A stretch of 64,000 nt of DNA from Listeria weihenstephanensis (GTDB taxonomy: Bacteria; Bacillota; Bacilli; Lactobacillales; Listeriaceae). The stretch spans positions 2,058,036 through 2,122,035 of the forward strand of contig NZ_CP011102.1 in NCBI RefSeq assembly GCF_003534205.1. The letters run 5' to 3'. Under the pieces are notes generated by a model. That model saw only the letters and a list, made by a program, of their open reading frames with translations. It was not told the origin of the DNA and did no database searches. Numbering within the stretch: the stretch's first letter is position 1; every line of letters starts with the position of its first letter. Shown here one piece after another: positions 1 to 9,530 of this stretch. Both the position numbers and the translations under genes were made by a program.

Positions 1-1
1 A

Positions 2-1138
2 TCATTTCACCACTTCATTCAAATTTTTGATAATCACTTGTATTACTTCTATAAAACGTTGCGCTTCTGCCATCGTGTTTTGATAAGACAGGCTCACGCG
101 AACTGCACCTACCGCCTCTTCATCCGTCACCTTCATTGCTTTTAACGTACTGCTGGCGAGTTTGGCACGGGAAGAACACGCGCTTGTCGTCGAAACATAC
201 ATTTCATATTCCTCGAGCGCATGGACTAAAATTTCACCGCGATGCCCAATAACGGAAAAACAGCAAATATGAGGAGCGGCCTTCTTTTTATCTGTATGAA
301 TCGATACTTCCGGAATGTCGGCAAGCGCCGTTAGCAAATAATCACGAATCGTCTCTAAGTCTGTGAAATGCGCTTTTTGATCCTCCAAACCGATTCGTAA
401 AGCCTTCGCAAACGCCACTACTCCAGCCGTATTCTCCGTTCCATTACGCAGCCCAAATTCCTGTCCACCACCATCTAAAAGCGGCGTCAATGATACACGT
501 TTCTTCTTTATTAAAACGCCAGTTCCCTTCAAGCCATGCACTTTATGTCCAGAAACGCTCACTAAATCGATCCCTGCCATATCAAGCGCCACTTTTGTCA
601 AACCTTGCACATGGTCCACATGAAAAAACGTCTGCTCTCGGTCCTCAAGTAGCGTCGCAATCTCCGCTATCGGTTGCACAGAGCCGACTTCATTGTTCAC
701 ATGCATCACAGACACTAAAATCGTATCTTCGCGCAATGCATTTTTCAAATCTGCCACCGAAATGACACCGGATGCGTCTACAGGAAGGCGCGTGACCTCA
801 AAGCCTTGCGTCTCCAAATACCGCATCGTATTTTGAACGGATGGATGCTCGATTGCCGTCGTAATTATATGTTTCCCTCTATTAGAATAGAAACCAGCGA
901 TGCCTTTTATCGCCATGTTGTTACTTTCCGTCCCACCCGATGTAAAAATAACTTCTTCAGGACTCACGCTAAGCATTCCTGCCACAAGTGTTCGCGCCTG
1001 TTCATGCAAGTCGCTCACCTTCGCGCCATACCGATGAAGCGACGACGGATTCGCAAAATAATTCGTCGCTACTTTTGTATAGGTTTCCACGCACGCATCT
1101 AGCGGTTTCGTCGTTGCACTATTATCAAAATAAATCAT
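2..1138 (-). CDS. iscS: Cysteine desulfurase, NifS/IscS type
   Basis: PLP-dependent enzyme that takes sulfur from cysteine, giving alanine and an enzyme-bound persulfide. The 378-residue product has the class V aminotransferase layout: N-terminal YFDNSATT, TSGGTESNN, the PLP lysine in SGHK and the catalytic cysteine in the TTSACSS loop near residue 320. The ATG follows a good GGAGG site. It lies directly downstream of ezrA, as nifZ does in Bacillus, where the next gene is thiI; that gene would be outside the left edge. Sulfur delivery to tRNA thiolation is therefore the likely job (inference from context). Confidence 0.93.
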   Translation of the reverse strand: MIYFDNSATTKPLDACVETYTKVATNYFANPSSLHRYGAKVSDLHEQARTLVAGMLSVSPEEVIFTSGGTESNNMAIKGIAGFYSNRGKHIITTAIEHPSVQNTMRYLETQGFEVTRLPVDASGVISVADLKNALREDTILVSVMHVNNEVGSVQPIAEIATLLEDREQTFFHVDHVQGLTKVALDMAGIDLVSVSGHKVHGLKGTGVLIKKKRVSLTPLLDGGGQEFGLRNGTENTAGVVAFAKALRIGLEDQKAHFTDLETIRDYLLTALADIPEVSIHTDKKKAAPHICCFSVIGHRGEILVHALEEYEMYVSTTSACSSRAKLASSTLKAMKVTDEEAVGAVRVSLSYQNTMAEAQRFIEVIQVIIKNLNEVVK

Positions 1139-1198
1139 TTAAAAGCCTCCACGATCCTATTCTCACTAATTATTTTACCACACATGTCAAGCCTTGCA

Positions 1199-1231
1199 TT
1201 AAAAAAGCGAGGAATCAAGTTCCCCGCTTTT
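1199..1231 (-). terminator. Rho-independent terminator after ezrA
   Basis: On the minus strand an AAGCGgGGAA stem pairs with TTCCtCGCTT around a short loop and is followed by a T run. It lies between the ezrA stop and the desulfurase gene, so ezrA transcripts may end here at least in part. Confidence 0.7.
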
Positions 1232-1237
1232 CACTAT

Positions 1238-2956
1238 TCATTCAACTTCATCCACATTAATCTTCATTTCATATGCTTTTTCAATTTTCTTAAACGCATT
1301 TGGTTCCACTTTTTCCAAAGCAGTTACCGCTATTTCTAAGGCTTTTTTATATTGATAGTCGTCATAAAAATGATCTTCTGCTTTACGAAGAGCGATTGCA
1401 AGGTCTGGTGTACGTAGACGATAACGATTGGCGTATTGGATAACATGCTCCACTAAATGGACGTTCTCAATCATTTCATCCGCTTTTTCTGTCAAATGTT
1501 CGAGATCTTCTTTCGCCACACGCCATTCATTGTTCACAGCTTTCATATTCAGTGGTTTCTCTTCCAGCTTGCTTTCTAATTTTGAAATCGATGCTTCCAT
1601 ATGTTCGCATAGCGTGATATACTCATCAGGCTTACCAGGAAGGCGCTCACGATCTAGCCTTTGATTCAAGTTCATAATCGCTCGGCGCATGCGCTTAGCA
1701 TCCTCACGCGCCTCGAGCTCATCTTTTCTGAGCGAACGCAACTCCTCAGCAAATGTATCTTGTTCCAGTGCAATGCCAGAAACAATCGCGTCAATTTCTT
1801 TTAACGTATCCTCTGCCGCCGAATAAGCAATTTTAACTTCAGACAAGCGTTCTGTGACCGTTTCGAGCTGTTCTTTTTGCGTTTGCAATTGGCTCGCCAC
1901 TTTCAAATAGACCGCCAGTTCGTCATCTGCCACGTGATATGTCTGCTTCACTTCTTTAATTTGTTCCGCAAGCGCATCTGATACAGCCATTTGCTTCTCT
2001 AATTTCGCTTCCACAACAATACGGTTTTCTTTCACAAAATGACGCGCCTCAACTTCATGCTCCAGCGTATCATAAAACAGATTAATCTCCGTATGCAGCT
2101 CCGCCACGCCATTCTCCACAGCTTCAAGTTCACCCGCAACAATCTTGCCTTTTAAATCAGAAACCCGATGACTCATTCGCTCTAACTCCGCTGCTAATTG
2201 TAATTGCTCTAAATAATAACCTTGATTCGCCATTTCATCGTAGCCTGCTTGTAGTTTACTCATTTCATCTGGCAAAATGATATCACTTTCGCGTAACAAG
2301 CTTGGAATTTTATCCATCTTATTCGCCAATTTTTCTAAATCATGCTGTAGATTAAGCACGGTTTCTCGCGCTTCCAAGTAGTCACCTTGCTCCGTTAACA
2401 TATCAAATCGGTTCAAGTTTTCCGCGACCGTATCAAGTTCTCCCTCAATACTGTGTAACGCATCGCCAAGTTTGTAACCATTGCTAAGCACATCGCGGCG
2501 TATCGTCGTAAACGTATCTTTTGCCGCGCGAATATCGAGTGCATTGCGTTCTTCACTAGCAATTAATTCCTTCAATCCTCGCAAAATTTGCTTCATCTGC
2601 GTATCAATATCATGAATAACTTGCTCCACCTGATTTTCCATCTGCGTTGCTTTTCCAAATTGATAACGGTCTGTATGTTGCTCTGCCCCTAGGATATATT
2701 CTTCTAAATCAGGAAATAGTTTCGTTGCAATCTCGTCCCAAGAATCACGCCACGATTCAAATAAATCCTCTGTCTGCCCTGTTAACCGTAATTTCTTCAC
2801 TTTCGTAAGCTCATCAATGACCGGACGCTCCATCAACTCAATTTTCTGTGCCTCAAGTGCGTTGATGCGTTGATAATGCTTTCGTTTCATTATGTATCCG
2901 ACTGCGAAAATGACTGCTACAATCACCACAAAGCCGACTAAATACCAAACAAACAT
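1238..2956 (-). CDS. ezrA: Septation ring formation regulator EzrA
   Basis: Membrane-anchored negative regulator of FtsZ ring assembly that also recruits cell-division proteins. The 572-residue product starts with one membrane segment (about residues 4-22) followed by positive residues, then a very long helical, coiled-coil cytoplasmic region. This matches the EzrA family in length and topology. The ATG has GGAGGAAG seven bases upstream. Position next to the desulfurase gene and near rpsD/tyrS is the conserved Bacillales location. Confidence 0.95.
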   Translation of the reverse strand: MFVWYLVGFVVIVAVIFAVGYIMKRKHYQRINALEAQKIELMERPVIDELTKVKKLRLTGQTEDLFESWRDSWDEIATKLFPDLEEYILGAEQHTDRYQFGKATQMENQVEQVIHDIDTQMKQILRGLKELIASEERNALDIRAAKDTFTTIRRDVLSNGYKLGDALHSIEGELDTVAENLNRFDMLTEQGDYLEARETVLNLQHDLEKLANKMDKIPSLLRESDIILPDEMSKLQAGYDEMANQGYYLEQLQLAAELERMSHRVSDLKGKIVAGELEAVENGVAELHTEINLFYDTLEHEVEARHFVKENRIVVEAKLEKQMAVSDALAEQIKEVKQTYHVADDELAVYLKVASQLQTQKEQLETVTERLSEVKIAYSAAEDTLKEIDAIVSGIALEQDTFAEELRSLRKDELEAREDAKRMRRAIMNLNQRLDRERLPGKPDEYITLCEHMEASISKLESKLEEKPLNMKAVNNEWRVAKEDLEHLTEKADEMIENVHLVEHVIQYANRYRLRTPDLAIALRKAEDHFYDDYQYKKALEIAVTALEKVEPNAFKKIEKAYEMKINVDEVE

Positions 2957-3125
2957 GTTGCTTCCTCCTACTATTCAATTTTATCTCTATTTTCAAATCG
3001 CTTCATTAAGTAAAAATAATAATTTCATGCTATACTAATTTCATTATACACATAGACTATTCTAACACGATTCTCCCGTATTTGCCTTATTTAAAATCAA
3101 AAATAATGAAAAAGTGGTGAAAAAA

Positions 3126-3614
3126 ATGATTGAAATTCCAAAATTTACAGGAACAAAAGCAGAAAACTACCAATTATGCGTTAAACAAGTGGAAGCAATG
3201 ATTGCTGGTGAGCCCAATTTTATCGCTAATATCAGTAATATTTCCGCCCTATTAAACCAAGCTTTAACCGATATTAACTGGGTCGGCTTCTATTTATATG
3301 AAGAAAGCACGAATCAGCTTGTTCTCGGACCGTTCCAAGGTCTTCCCGCATGTATTCGCATCCCGCTTGGCCGAGGCGTTTGTGGCTCAGCAGGACAAGA
3401 ACGCAAAACATATCTTGTTCAAAATGTGAACGAGTTTCCTGGACATATCGCATGTGACGCGGCCTCCAAGTCTGAAATTGTTATCCCGATCGTGCATCAA
3501 GATAAACTTGTTGGCGTGCTTGACGTAGATAGCCCGTCCCTAGAACGCTTCGACACAACAGATCAGGAATATTTAGAACAAGTCGTTGCCATTTTAACAA
3601 AATCTATACAATAA
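3126..3614 (+). CDS. Free methionine-R-sulfoxide reductase (GAF domain, YtsP type)
   Basis: Reduces free methionine-(R)-sulfoxide. The protein is essentially one GAF domain with the cysteines expected for fRMsr: LPACIRI, GRGVCG and HIACDAAS. I chose the ATG at 3126, giving about 162 residues; the frame is open from GTG codons at 3114 and 3117, so four extra residues are possible. It is divergent from ezrA and precedes rpsD, as ytsP does in Bacillus. Confidence 0.9.
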   Translation: MIEIPKFTGTKAENYQLCVKQVEAMIAGEPNFIANISNISALLNQALTDINWVGFYLYEESTNQLVLGPFQGLPACIRIPLGRGVCGSAGQERKTYLVQNVNEFPGHIACDAASKSEIVIPIVHQDKLVGVLDVDSPSLERFDTTDQEYLEQVVAILTKSIQ

Positions 3615-3617
3615 AGA

Positions 3618-3647
3618 TTGACAACACCCTATAAACTATACTATACT
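3618..3647 (+). promoter_or_regulatory. rpsD promoter
   Basis: Consensus sigma-A promoter: TTGACA at 3618-3623, 18-bp spacer, TATACT at 3642-3647. It lies about 180 bp before rpsD, so transcripts carry a long leader. Confidence 0.8.
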
Positions 3648-3652
3648 AAAGA

Positions 3653-3825
3653 TCGTGTAAAATGCAGCTTGAGTGAAATGAATAAGACCGTTGTTTATCC
3701 CCGATTTTTCGTGGTGTATCCTGTAACCTGCTGCTGCAAGGGCGAAGATACATGAAGATAAACTGCACTTATTTGGTTAATCACACTTGTTTGTTTTATG
3801 CTAAAACAAATATAAAGGAGGAGTC
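3653..3825 (+). promoter_or_regulatory. Ribosomal protein S4 leader (autoregulatory mRNA structure)
   Basis: The approximately 170-nt leader between the promoter and the rpsD ribosome binding site is rich in complementary segments, for example CAGCTTGAGTG early and AAACTGCACTT later. Bacillales rpsD mRNAs carry a leader pseudoknot bound by S4 that represses translation. Identification rests on position, length and gene, not on a covariance search. Confidence 0.7.
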
Positions 3826-3830
3826 AATCA

Positions 3831-4433
3831 ATGGCTCGTTATACAGGTCCAAGCTGGAAAATTTCCCGTCGTTTAGGGTTATCACTTTCAGGAACAGGTA
3901 AAGAATTAGAACGTCGTCCGTATGCTCCAGGGCAACACGGTCCAACACAACGCAAAAAAATCTCTGAGTATGGTTTACAACAAGCAGAGAAACAAAAATT
4001 ACGTCACATGTACGGCTTAACTGAACGTCAATTCAAAAACACGTTTAATAAAGCTGGCAAATTACAAGGTAAACATGGTGAGAACTTCATGATCTTACTA
4101 GAACAACGCCTTGACAACGTGGTATATCGCTTAGGTCTTGCTCGCACTCGTCGTGCAGCACGTCAACTAGTAAACCACGGTCACATTTTAGTAGATTCAA
4201 AACGCGTAGACATTCCTTCTTACCAAGTATCACCTGGTCAAGTAATCAGTGTTCGTGAAAAATCTCTAAAATTATCAGCAATTGCAGAAAGCTTAGATGT
4301 TGCAGCATTCGTGCCTGAATACCTAACTTTCGACGCTGAAAAATTGACAGGTACATTAAACCGCCTGCCAGAACGTTCAGAATTACACGCTGAAATCAAC
4401 GAAGCGTTTATCGTAGAATTCTATTCACGTTAA
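3831..4433 (+). CDS. rpsD: 30S ribosomal protein S4
   Basis: Primary 16S rRNA-binding protein that starts assembly of the 30S subunit. The 200-residue product has the basic N-terminal half and an S4 RNA-binding domain (around residues 92-155: [22 protein letters not shown]). Typical Firmicute length, with no Cys4 zinc site at the N terminus. Strong AAAGGAGGAG site before the ATG. It has its own promoter, leader and terminator and also represses its own translation in relatives. Confidence 0.98.
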   Translation: MARYTGPSWKISRRLGLSLSGTGKELERRPYAPGQHGPTQRKKISEYGLQQAEKQKLRHMYGLTERQFKNTFNKAGKLQGKHGENFMILLEQRLDNVVYRLGLARTRRAARQLVNHGHILVDSKRVDIPSYQVSPGQVISVREKSLKLSAIAESLDVAAFVPEYLTFDAEKLTGTLNRLPERSELHAEINEAFIVEFYSR

Positions 4434-4445
4434 TACGCCTTATCA

Positions 4446-4485
4446 AAGAAGTTTGGATGCAAAAAGCATCCAAACTTCTTTTTTT
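4446..4485 (+). terminator. rpsD terminator
   Basis: Perfect 15-bp stem AAGAAGTTTGGATGC / GCATCCAAACTTCTT with an AAAAA loop, followed by a T run. Confidence 0.9.
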
Positions 4486-4531
4486 GACAAAAAAAGACCG
4501 TTACGAGTTCCCCCGCAACAGCCACCTTTTC

Positions 4532-4993
4532 CTATAAACGTTTCCTCATATTGATATCAATCGCTTCAAACCCCATATTCTCATACACATGTAGTGCTCG
4601 CTTATTATGTCCAAAAACATGCAGCTCAATCTCTGAGATACCTTCATCACGCGCCTTTTCTTCAAGCACGCGTAACAATTCGCTTCCGTAACCCTGATTT
4701 TGAAATGCCTCAAAAATCATAATATCATAGATAAAGTACGTATCTTTCTCTTCAAGAACCCATAACGTCCCAACTTTTTCATCATCCTCATTACACACAT
4801 TCCAGAGCAAATGATCTTTTGTCATGACGCCTTTTGGTAAAAGATGCAACATATCAAATCTCGCTTGATCGAGCGCATCTTCCTTATCCCAAAGCCCAGC
4901 CCGAATTTTGTCCTCCGCATAATTAACGCTTAGATTTTCAGAGAAATCTTTGAATTCCTCTTGTTTCATGGGCTCAAAATACAGCTTACTCAT
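4532..4993 (-). CDS. GNAT family N-acetyltransferase
   Basis: About 153 residues with a GNAT fold: the acetyl-CoA motif (QNQGYGSELL) and a C-terminal ALHVYENMGFEA signature. The substrate cannot be told. The frame opens upstream at 5032, but those codons lie inside tyrS; the ATG at 4993 overlaps the tyrS stop in ATGAGTAA, so translation is probably coupled to tyrS. It is therefore the last gene of the tyrS transcript. Confidence 0.85.
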   Translation of the reverse strand: MSKLYFEPMKQEEFKDFSENLSVNYAEDKIRAGLWDKEDALDQARFDMLHLLPKGVMTKDHLLWNVCNEDDEKVGTLWVLEEKDTYFIYDIMIFEAFQNQGYGSELLRVLEEKARDEGISEIELHVFGHNKRALHVYENMGFEAIDINMRKRL

Positions 4994-6245
4994 AGCGCAC
5001 CAAGAAATATTTCTTCTTACCACGTCGCACAATTGTAAAGCGATTTTCCACGCGATCTGCCTTTGTCACAACTTTTTCAAGGTCTTGTACACGCTCACCA
5101 TTAATGTAAATCGCGCCATTTCCAATATCCTCACGTGATTGGCGCTTCGAAGGCTCGATTCCAAGCTCCACAAGCCAATCTACAAGCAACGCCTCTTCTT
5201 GCCCTGCCGTAAACGTTGGTACGTCTTTAAAACCTTGCTCAATCTCATCCGCCGTCAACGCCTTCACATCTCCGCTAAATAACGCTTCTGAAATCTTAAT
5301 CGCTTGATCGAGCGCTGCTTGCCCATGAATAAAGCGTGTCATTTCAGCTGCTAAAGAACGTTGTGCCGCACGACGATGTGGTTCTAATTTTACCGCAGAT
5401 TCCAGATCACTAATTTCGCCTTGATCTAAGAATGTGAAGTATTTCAAGTATTTCACAACATCACGATCATCCGTATTAATCCAGAACTGGTAAAACTCAT
5501 ATGGCGTCGTCTTCTCTGGATTCAACCAAATCGCGCCACCTTCCGTTTTACCAAATTTCGTACCATCCGCCTTCGTCAATAACGGAATCGTCAGCCCAAA
5601 CGCTTTAGAACCCTCGCCTTGTTTCTTACGAATTAAATCAAGTCCGGCCGTTATATTCCCCCACTGATCACTACCACCAATTTGCAGGCGACAATTATGT
5701 TTTTCATACAACTCATTGTAATCCATCGCTTGCAAAATTTGATATGCGAACTCTGTAAACGAAATCCCGACTTCCAAACGATTCGCCACGATATCTTTCG
5801 CTAACATCGTGTTCACATTGAAATTCTTCCCATAATCACGCAAGAAATCAAGCACCGTTAAATCCTTCGTCCATTCATAATTATTCACCATGATCGCACC
5901 ATTATCACCAGAAAAATCAAAAATTGTCTCTAGCTGGCCACGTAAACTTTCCACATTCTTATTTACTTGTTCGATGGATTGTAGTTGACGCTCTTCTTTC
6001 TTACCGCTCGGATCACCGATAGACCCTGTTGCGCCGCCGACTAAAATAATTGGACGATGCCCCTTGTTTTGGAAACGACGCAAAATCATAAATGGAATCA
6101 AATGCCCAATATGCATCGAATCTCCCGTTGGATCAATCCCGCAATATAGCGAAATCGACTCTTTCTCTGTTAATTCACGAAGTCCCGCCTCATCCGTTTG
6201 TTGGTATATCGCGCCACGCCATTCCAGTTCATCAATAATATTCAT
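4986..6245 (-). CDS. tyrS: Tyrosyl-tRNA synthetase
   Basis: Class I synthetase charging tRNA-Tyr. The 419-residue product has the HIGH signature (HIGHLIP near residue 47), the KMSKS-like KFGKT near residue 232, the tyrosine pocket motif GGSDQWGN and a C-terminal S4-like RNA-binding domain (about residues 350-415). Start ATG follows a GGAG-type site. Expression should be controlled by the Tyr T-box directly upstream; the GNAT gene is coupled at the 3' end. Confidence 0.97.
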   Translation of the reverse strand: MNIIDELEWRGAIYQQTDEAGLRELTEKESISLYCGIDPTGDSMHIGHLIPFMILRRFQNKGHRPIILVGGATGSIGDPSGKKEERQLQSIEQVNKNVESLRGQLETIFDFSGDNGAIMVNNYEWTKDLTVLDFLRDYGKNFNVNTMLAKDIVANRLEVGISFTEFAYQILQAMDYNELYEKHNCRLQIGGSDQWGNITAGLDLIRKKQGEGSKAFGLTIPLLTKADGTKFGKTEGGAIWLNPEKTTPYEFYQFWINTDDRDVVKYLKYFTFLDQGEISDLESAVKLEPHRRAAQRSLAAEMTRFIHGQAALDQAIKISEALFSGDVKALTADEIEQGFKDVPTFTAGQEEALLVDWLVELGIEPSKRQSREDIGNGAIYINGERVQDLEKVVTKADRVENRFTIVRRGKKKYFLVRYE

Positions 6246-6284
6246 CTCAACCGCTCCTTTTCGAGTTTAATTCTAGCTAAAAAA

Positions 6285-6540
6285 CAAAAACGCCCCTCCG
6301 TCAATAGACGAAGGGACGCAAAATATACGTGGTACCACCCAACTTAGGAAATAAATCTTCCTCGCTTCATTAAGATAACGGCAAAAACCGTTTGCAAATG
6401 CAAATACGCTCCAGGATGTAATTCGTCATAACTTATTTGTACTGGTTTACAGCGACCACCAGCTCTCTTTTCTACAGGGATAAGCGACTACTTCGTCCGT
6501 TCATAGCTTTACGATATATGATTGTACTTCTATTTTTAAC
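6285..6540 (-). promoter_or_regulatory. Tyr T-box leader of tyrS
   Basis: The minus strand carries the conserved T-box GGGTGGTACCACG around 6327-6340, a stem I region with GGTGGTCGCTG, and a specifier TAC (Tyr) in GAATTACATCC around 6418-6425. A terminator hairpin (CGtCCCT..AGGGgCG plus T run, about 6285-6318) follows. Uncharged tRNA-Tyr is expected to allow read-through. Confidence 0.93.
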
Positions 6541-6561
6541 ATAGCACGAAACAGATGTCAA
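6533..6561 (-). promoter_or_regulatory. tyrS promoter
   Basis: Minus-strand TTGACA (6556-6561), 17-bp spacer, weaker -10 TAAAAA. It sits just upstream of the T-box leader. Confidence 0.6.
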
Positions 6562-6570
6562 GATGCACCA

Positions 6571-6612
6571 CAGAAAAAGCCGAGCAAATCTATTTCTAGA
6601 TCACCCGACTCT
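6571..6612 (-). terminator. ccpA terminator
   Basis: Minus-strand stem AGTCGGGT..GCTCGGCT with G-T pairs, inner ATCT/AGAT pairing and a TTTTT tail. It lies between the ccpA stop and the tyrS promoter. Confidence 0.6.
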
Positions 6613-6620
6613 CCGTAAAA

Positions 6621-7619
6621 TTAACGCGTAGTTCCGCGCATTTTCTCGCTATGTGGCAAAATAACTGTTTTTTCTTCTACTTCTTCGCTTGCCATCAATT
6701 TCGTTAATAGACGCATGGCAACCGCACCGATATCGTAAAGTGGTTGAACAACCGTCGATAATTGCGGACGTGCCATTAAAGTTAATTTGGTGTTATTAGA
6801 TGTTACGATTTCAAGCTCTTCCGGTACTTTCACACCTGCATCAAGTGCAGCATTTAAAACACCCATTGCAAGCTCATCATCTGCCACATAAACTGCGTCT
6901 GGAGTAGCCTTTAAAGCACTTAATTGCGCCCAAGCTTTGACACCAGCTTCGTAATTGTAAGCAGCCTCTAAAACATAGTCTTCGTTAAATTTAATTTTCG
7001 CTTCTTTTAGTGCCTCACGGTAACCGCCCAATTTTAGCTCGCTGTTCACTGGTTGATCTAGCGAACCACTGATAAACGCTATTTTTTTACGGCCATTCTT
7101 CGTGAAGCGAGATACAGCCTCATAGCTTGCCTGTTTATAATCGATATTTACAGATGCAATTTTGTTCGCTGGATCGACGGAACCTGCCAAAACAACCGGC
7201 GCTGGTGAACGATCAAATTCCTCTTGTAATTGCTCAGAAATACGTTCTCCCATATAAATAATGCCGTCAACTTGCTTACCTAGCAATGTATTCAACACCT
7301 GTAGCTCTTTATCTTCATTTTCATCCGAGTTACTTAAAATAATATTGTATTTGTACATTGTTGCAATATCTTCAATTCCGCGCGCTAATTCCGCATAGAA
7401 AACATTCGAAATATCTGGAATCATCACACCAACCGTCGTTGTTTTCTTACTGGCAAGTCCACGAGCCACGGCGTTAGGACGATATCCTAATTGTTTGATA
7501 ACATCTAAAACTTTCTTTCTTGTGATTGGTTTAACGTTCGGGTTGCCATTGACAACTCGAGAAACCGTCGCCATCGAAACATTCGCTTCACGCGCCACAT
7601 CATAAATTGTTATATTCAT
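6621..7619 (-). CDS. ccpA: Catabolite control protein A (LacI family)
   Basis: Master regulator of carbon catabolite control; with HPr-Ser46-P it binds cre sites. The 332-residue product has a LacI helix-turn-helix at the N terminus ([20 protein letters not shown]), the hinge helix near residue 50-58 and a periplasmic-binding-protein-like core. Location between tyrS and aroA is the conserved place of ccpA in Listeria and Bacillus. Good GGAGAGTG site before the ATG. Confidence 0.95.
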   Translation of the reverse strand: MNITIYDVAREANVSMATVSRVVNGNPNVKPITRKKVLDVIKQLGYRPNAVARGLASKKTTTVGVMIPDISNVFYAELARGIEDIATMYKYNIILSNSDENEDKELQVLNTLLGKQVDGIIYMGERISEQLQEEFDRSPAPVVLAGSVDPANKIASVNIDYKQASYEAVSRFTKNGRKKIAFISGSLDQPVNSELKLGGYREALKEAKIKFNEDYVLEAAYNYEAGVKAWAQLSALKATPDAVYVADDELAMGVLNAALDAGVKVPEELEIVTSNNTKLTLMARPQLSTVVQPLYDIGAVAMRLLTKLMASEEVEEKTVILPHSEKMRGTTR

Positions 7620-7703
7620 TTGTTTTCACTCTCCAAATTTATTTTATTTTAACGGTTAGCCATATGTAACCATTGTAAACGTACACAACCGTGCCTACAC
7701 TTA

Positions 7704-7732
7704 ATAATACGATAGTTTTTTTCGTTATGCAA
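7704..7732 (-). promoter_or_regulatory. ccpA promoter
   Basis: Minus-strand TTGCAT (7727-7732), 17-bp spacer, TATTAT (7704-7709), about 85 bp upstream of the ccpA start. Confidence 0.6.
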
Positions 7733-7883
7733 TTGTTTTCACTTATTATTTACATTACTAAAAATTCAGAAGAAAGCGTTTCATTTGATTATTCACCAAA
7801 AAAACCAAAGAATCTCCACACACAGCCAATGTATTCCCTTACAAAAATCTATCTAACTACCCACCTCATAATTTCAAGCACTA

Positions 7884-7918
7884 AAAAAAGTGATTAGGAA
7901 ATCATTCCCTAATCACTC
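7884..7918 (-). terminator. Terminator downstream of aroA
   Basis: Minus-strand stem AGTGATTAGG / CCTAATCACT followed by seven Ts. It lies about 240 bp after the aroA stop, past the long inverted repeat at 7963-8150, so that repeat would be transcribed as aroA 3' UTR. Confidence 0.75.
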
Positions 7919-7962
7919 TCAAAACACGATTCACTTATAAATCCGATCTCCCCACCAAACCT

Positions 7963-8150
7963 CAGCGTGGCGACAAATGATTAGCTCCTAGGCAAAAGCG
8001 AGTACCAGGGCGGAGCGTACTAGAGTACGTTGACTGAAAACAAGGAGGGAGTCTCATCCCCGACCATGTGAGAAGTTATGCGAAACGCAGTGTAGAAGAG
8101 CACTGGAACGGAGCTTTTAACGACGGAGCTGATCGTTTGTCGCCACGCTG
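7963..8150. repeat. Long inverted-repeat element, copy 1
   Basis: Noncoding 188-bp element. The 26-nt arms (7963-7988 and 8125-8150) match at 24 positions. Inside are a near-palindromic core CGTACTAGAGTACG (about 8017-8030) and segments shared with copy 2: CTAGGCAAAAGCGAGTACCAG near 7988 and GGAACGGAGCTTTTAACGA near 8105. It starts 5 bp after the aroA stop. The gap between ccpA and aroA (7620-8155) otherwise holds only the ccpA promoter and a terminator. Confidence 0.75.
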
Positions 8151-8155
8151 ACCGC

Positions 8156-9241
8156 TTATTGGATGTTGGATGGGACTAATTTTGAATTTAAAATAGCTTC
8201 CCAGAAAGCGTCGAACTCTTTCAAATCCATTTGTTGTGCCGAGTCAGATAAAGCTACTGCTGGGTCTGGATGTACTTCGGCCATAACGCCGTCTGCCCCG
8301 ATTGCCAATGCCGCTTTAGAACAAGGAAGTAGTAAATCTTTACGTCCTGTAGAATGCGTCACATCGACCATTACCGGTAAATGTGTTTCTTGTTTTAGAA
8401 TTGGAACTGCGGAAATATCTAATGTATTACGTGTAGCTTTTTCATATGTGCGGATACCACGTTCGCAAAGAATAATTTGATCATTACCTTGAGCCATGAT
8501 GTACTCAGCAGCACCGATAAACTCTTCAATCGTTGCAGATAAACCACGTTTTAATAGAATCGGTTTGTCGACTTGACCTACCGCTTTTAGAAGTTCGAAG
8601 TTTTGCATGTTACGAGCACCGATTTGGATAACGTCAATATGATCTAACGCCGCGTCGATATCACGAGGTGTCACGATTTCACTAATAACGCCTAAGCCGA
8701 ACTCATCGGCTACACGTTTTAGAATTTGTAGGCCTTCTAAACCGAGACCTTGGAAGTCGTATGGGCTTGTACGTGGCTTAAATGCGCCACCGCGAAGTAA
8801 TTTCAGGCCTTTATCGCGAACAGCTCCAGCAACGGTAGCTACTTGTTCATAGGATTCAACAGAGCAAGGACCGAATACAAATGTTGGTACGCCATTTCCG
8901 ATCGGCACGCCATTCACATTAACAATTGTGTCCTCTTTCTTATTTTTACGAGAGACAAGTAAAGCCTTCGAGTTGTCATCTTCTTGCAACTCCAAACCAG
9001 CTTTAAAAATTTCTTTAAATAGCTTCTCAATCGTGCTATCTTCAAAAGGACCTTCGTTTGCATCTGTGATCGCGTTTAACATTTGACGCTCACGAACTGG
9101 ATCAAAACGAATCACACCTTGCATTCCTTTGATTTTGCCGATCTCTTTCACTAAATTTGCTCGTTTATTAATAGCCTCTAAAACCTCGATGTTTAAGCTA
9201 TCAACTTGTGCTCGTAATTCTTCTAAATTTGGATTTCCCAT
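8156..9241 (-). CDS. aroA: Chorismate mutase / 3-deoxy-7-phosphoheptulonate synthase
   Basis: First step of the shikimate pathway, from PEP and erythrose 4-phosphate. The 361-residue product fuses an AroQ-type chorismate mutase domain (about 1-90) to a DAHP synthase domain of the AroA-beta/KDO8PS class (about 105-355, with [19 protein letters not shown] and [13 protein letters not shown]). In relatives the mutase domain serves as the allosteric site for prephenate/chorismate. The gene symbol follows Listeria usage. GGAGAGGTG precedes the ATG. Confidence 0.95.
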   Translation of the reverse strand: MGNPNLEELRAQVDSLNIEVLEAINKRANLVKEIGKIKGMQGVIRFDPVRERQMLNAITDANEGPFEDSTIEKLFKEIFKAGLELQEDDNSKALLVSRKNKKEDTIVNVNGVPIGNGVPTFVFGPCSVESYEQVATVAGAVRDKGLKLLRGGAFKPRTSPYDFQGLGLEGLQILKRVADEFGLGVISEIVTPRDIDAALDHIDVIQIGARNMQNFELLKAVGQVDKPILLKRGLSATIEEFIGAAEYIMAQGNDQIILCERGIRTYEKATRNTLDISAVPILKQETHLPVMVDVTHSTGRKDLLLPCSKAALAIGADGVMAEVHPDPAVALSDSAQQMDLKEFDAFWEAILNSKLVPSNIQ

Positions 9242-9294
9242 GATTTTGCCACCTCTCCAATTTCCCTGTATATGATTGTACAGTATAGTATTGT

Positions 9295-9323
9295 ATTATA
9301 AATGATAACGATTGATTTGTCAC
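9295..9323 (-). promoter_or_regulatory. aroA proximal promoter
   Basis: Minus-strand GTGACA (9318-9323), 17-bp spacer, TATAAT (9295-9300). Confidence 0.65.
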
Positions 9324-9326
9324 CAT

Positions 9327-9366
9327 GTCGCTTTTCTACTTAAGCGCTTTTAAGTGTTAAAGCGAC
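9327..9366. promoter_or_regulatory. 40-nt nested inverted repeat next to the aroA promoter
   Basis: Outer arms GTCGCTTT (9327-9334) and AAAGCGAC (9359-9366), symmetric 3-nt internal loops, inner arms ACTTAA (9338-9343) and TTAAGT (9350-9355). It lies 3 bp upstream of the proximal -35 and just downstream of a possible distal promoter, so it can be an operator or an RNA hairpin. Confidence 0.55.
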
Positions 9367-9378
9367 TAATATAGATTA

Positions 9379-9407
9379 ATAGTAACATTCTTAATCTATA
9401 ATTGCAA
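9379..9407 (-). promoter_or_regulatory. aroA possible distal promoter
   Basis: Minus-strand TTGCAA (9402-9407), 17-bp spacer, TACTAT (9379-9384). Transcripts from here would include the nested hairpin. Confidence 0.4.
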
Positions 9408-9530
9408 GCTTATTTTTCAAGTAGCAAAGGGGCGTTACATATAAATACGCTTATTATAAATCGTTTACACCCAATTACCTCAAATGAGAGATTTTCATGA
9501 GAATATAATGACTATTTCATAACGAAAAAT

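Noticed and set aside
7691-7897. 68-codon plus-strand frame in the ccpA-aroA gap
   Set aside because: No ribosome site, overlaps the ccpA promoter and ends inside the aroA terminator hairpin.
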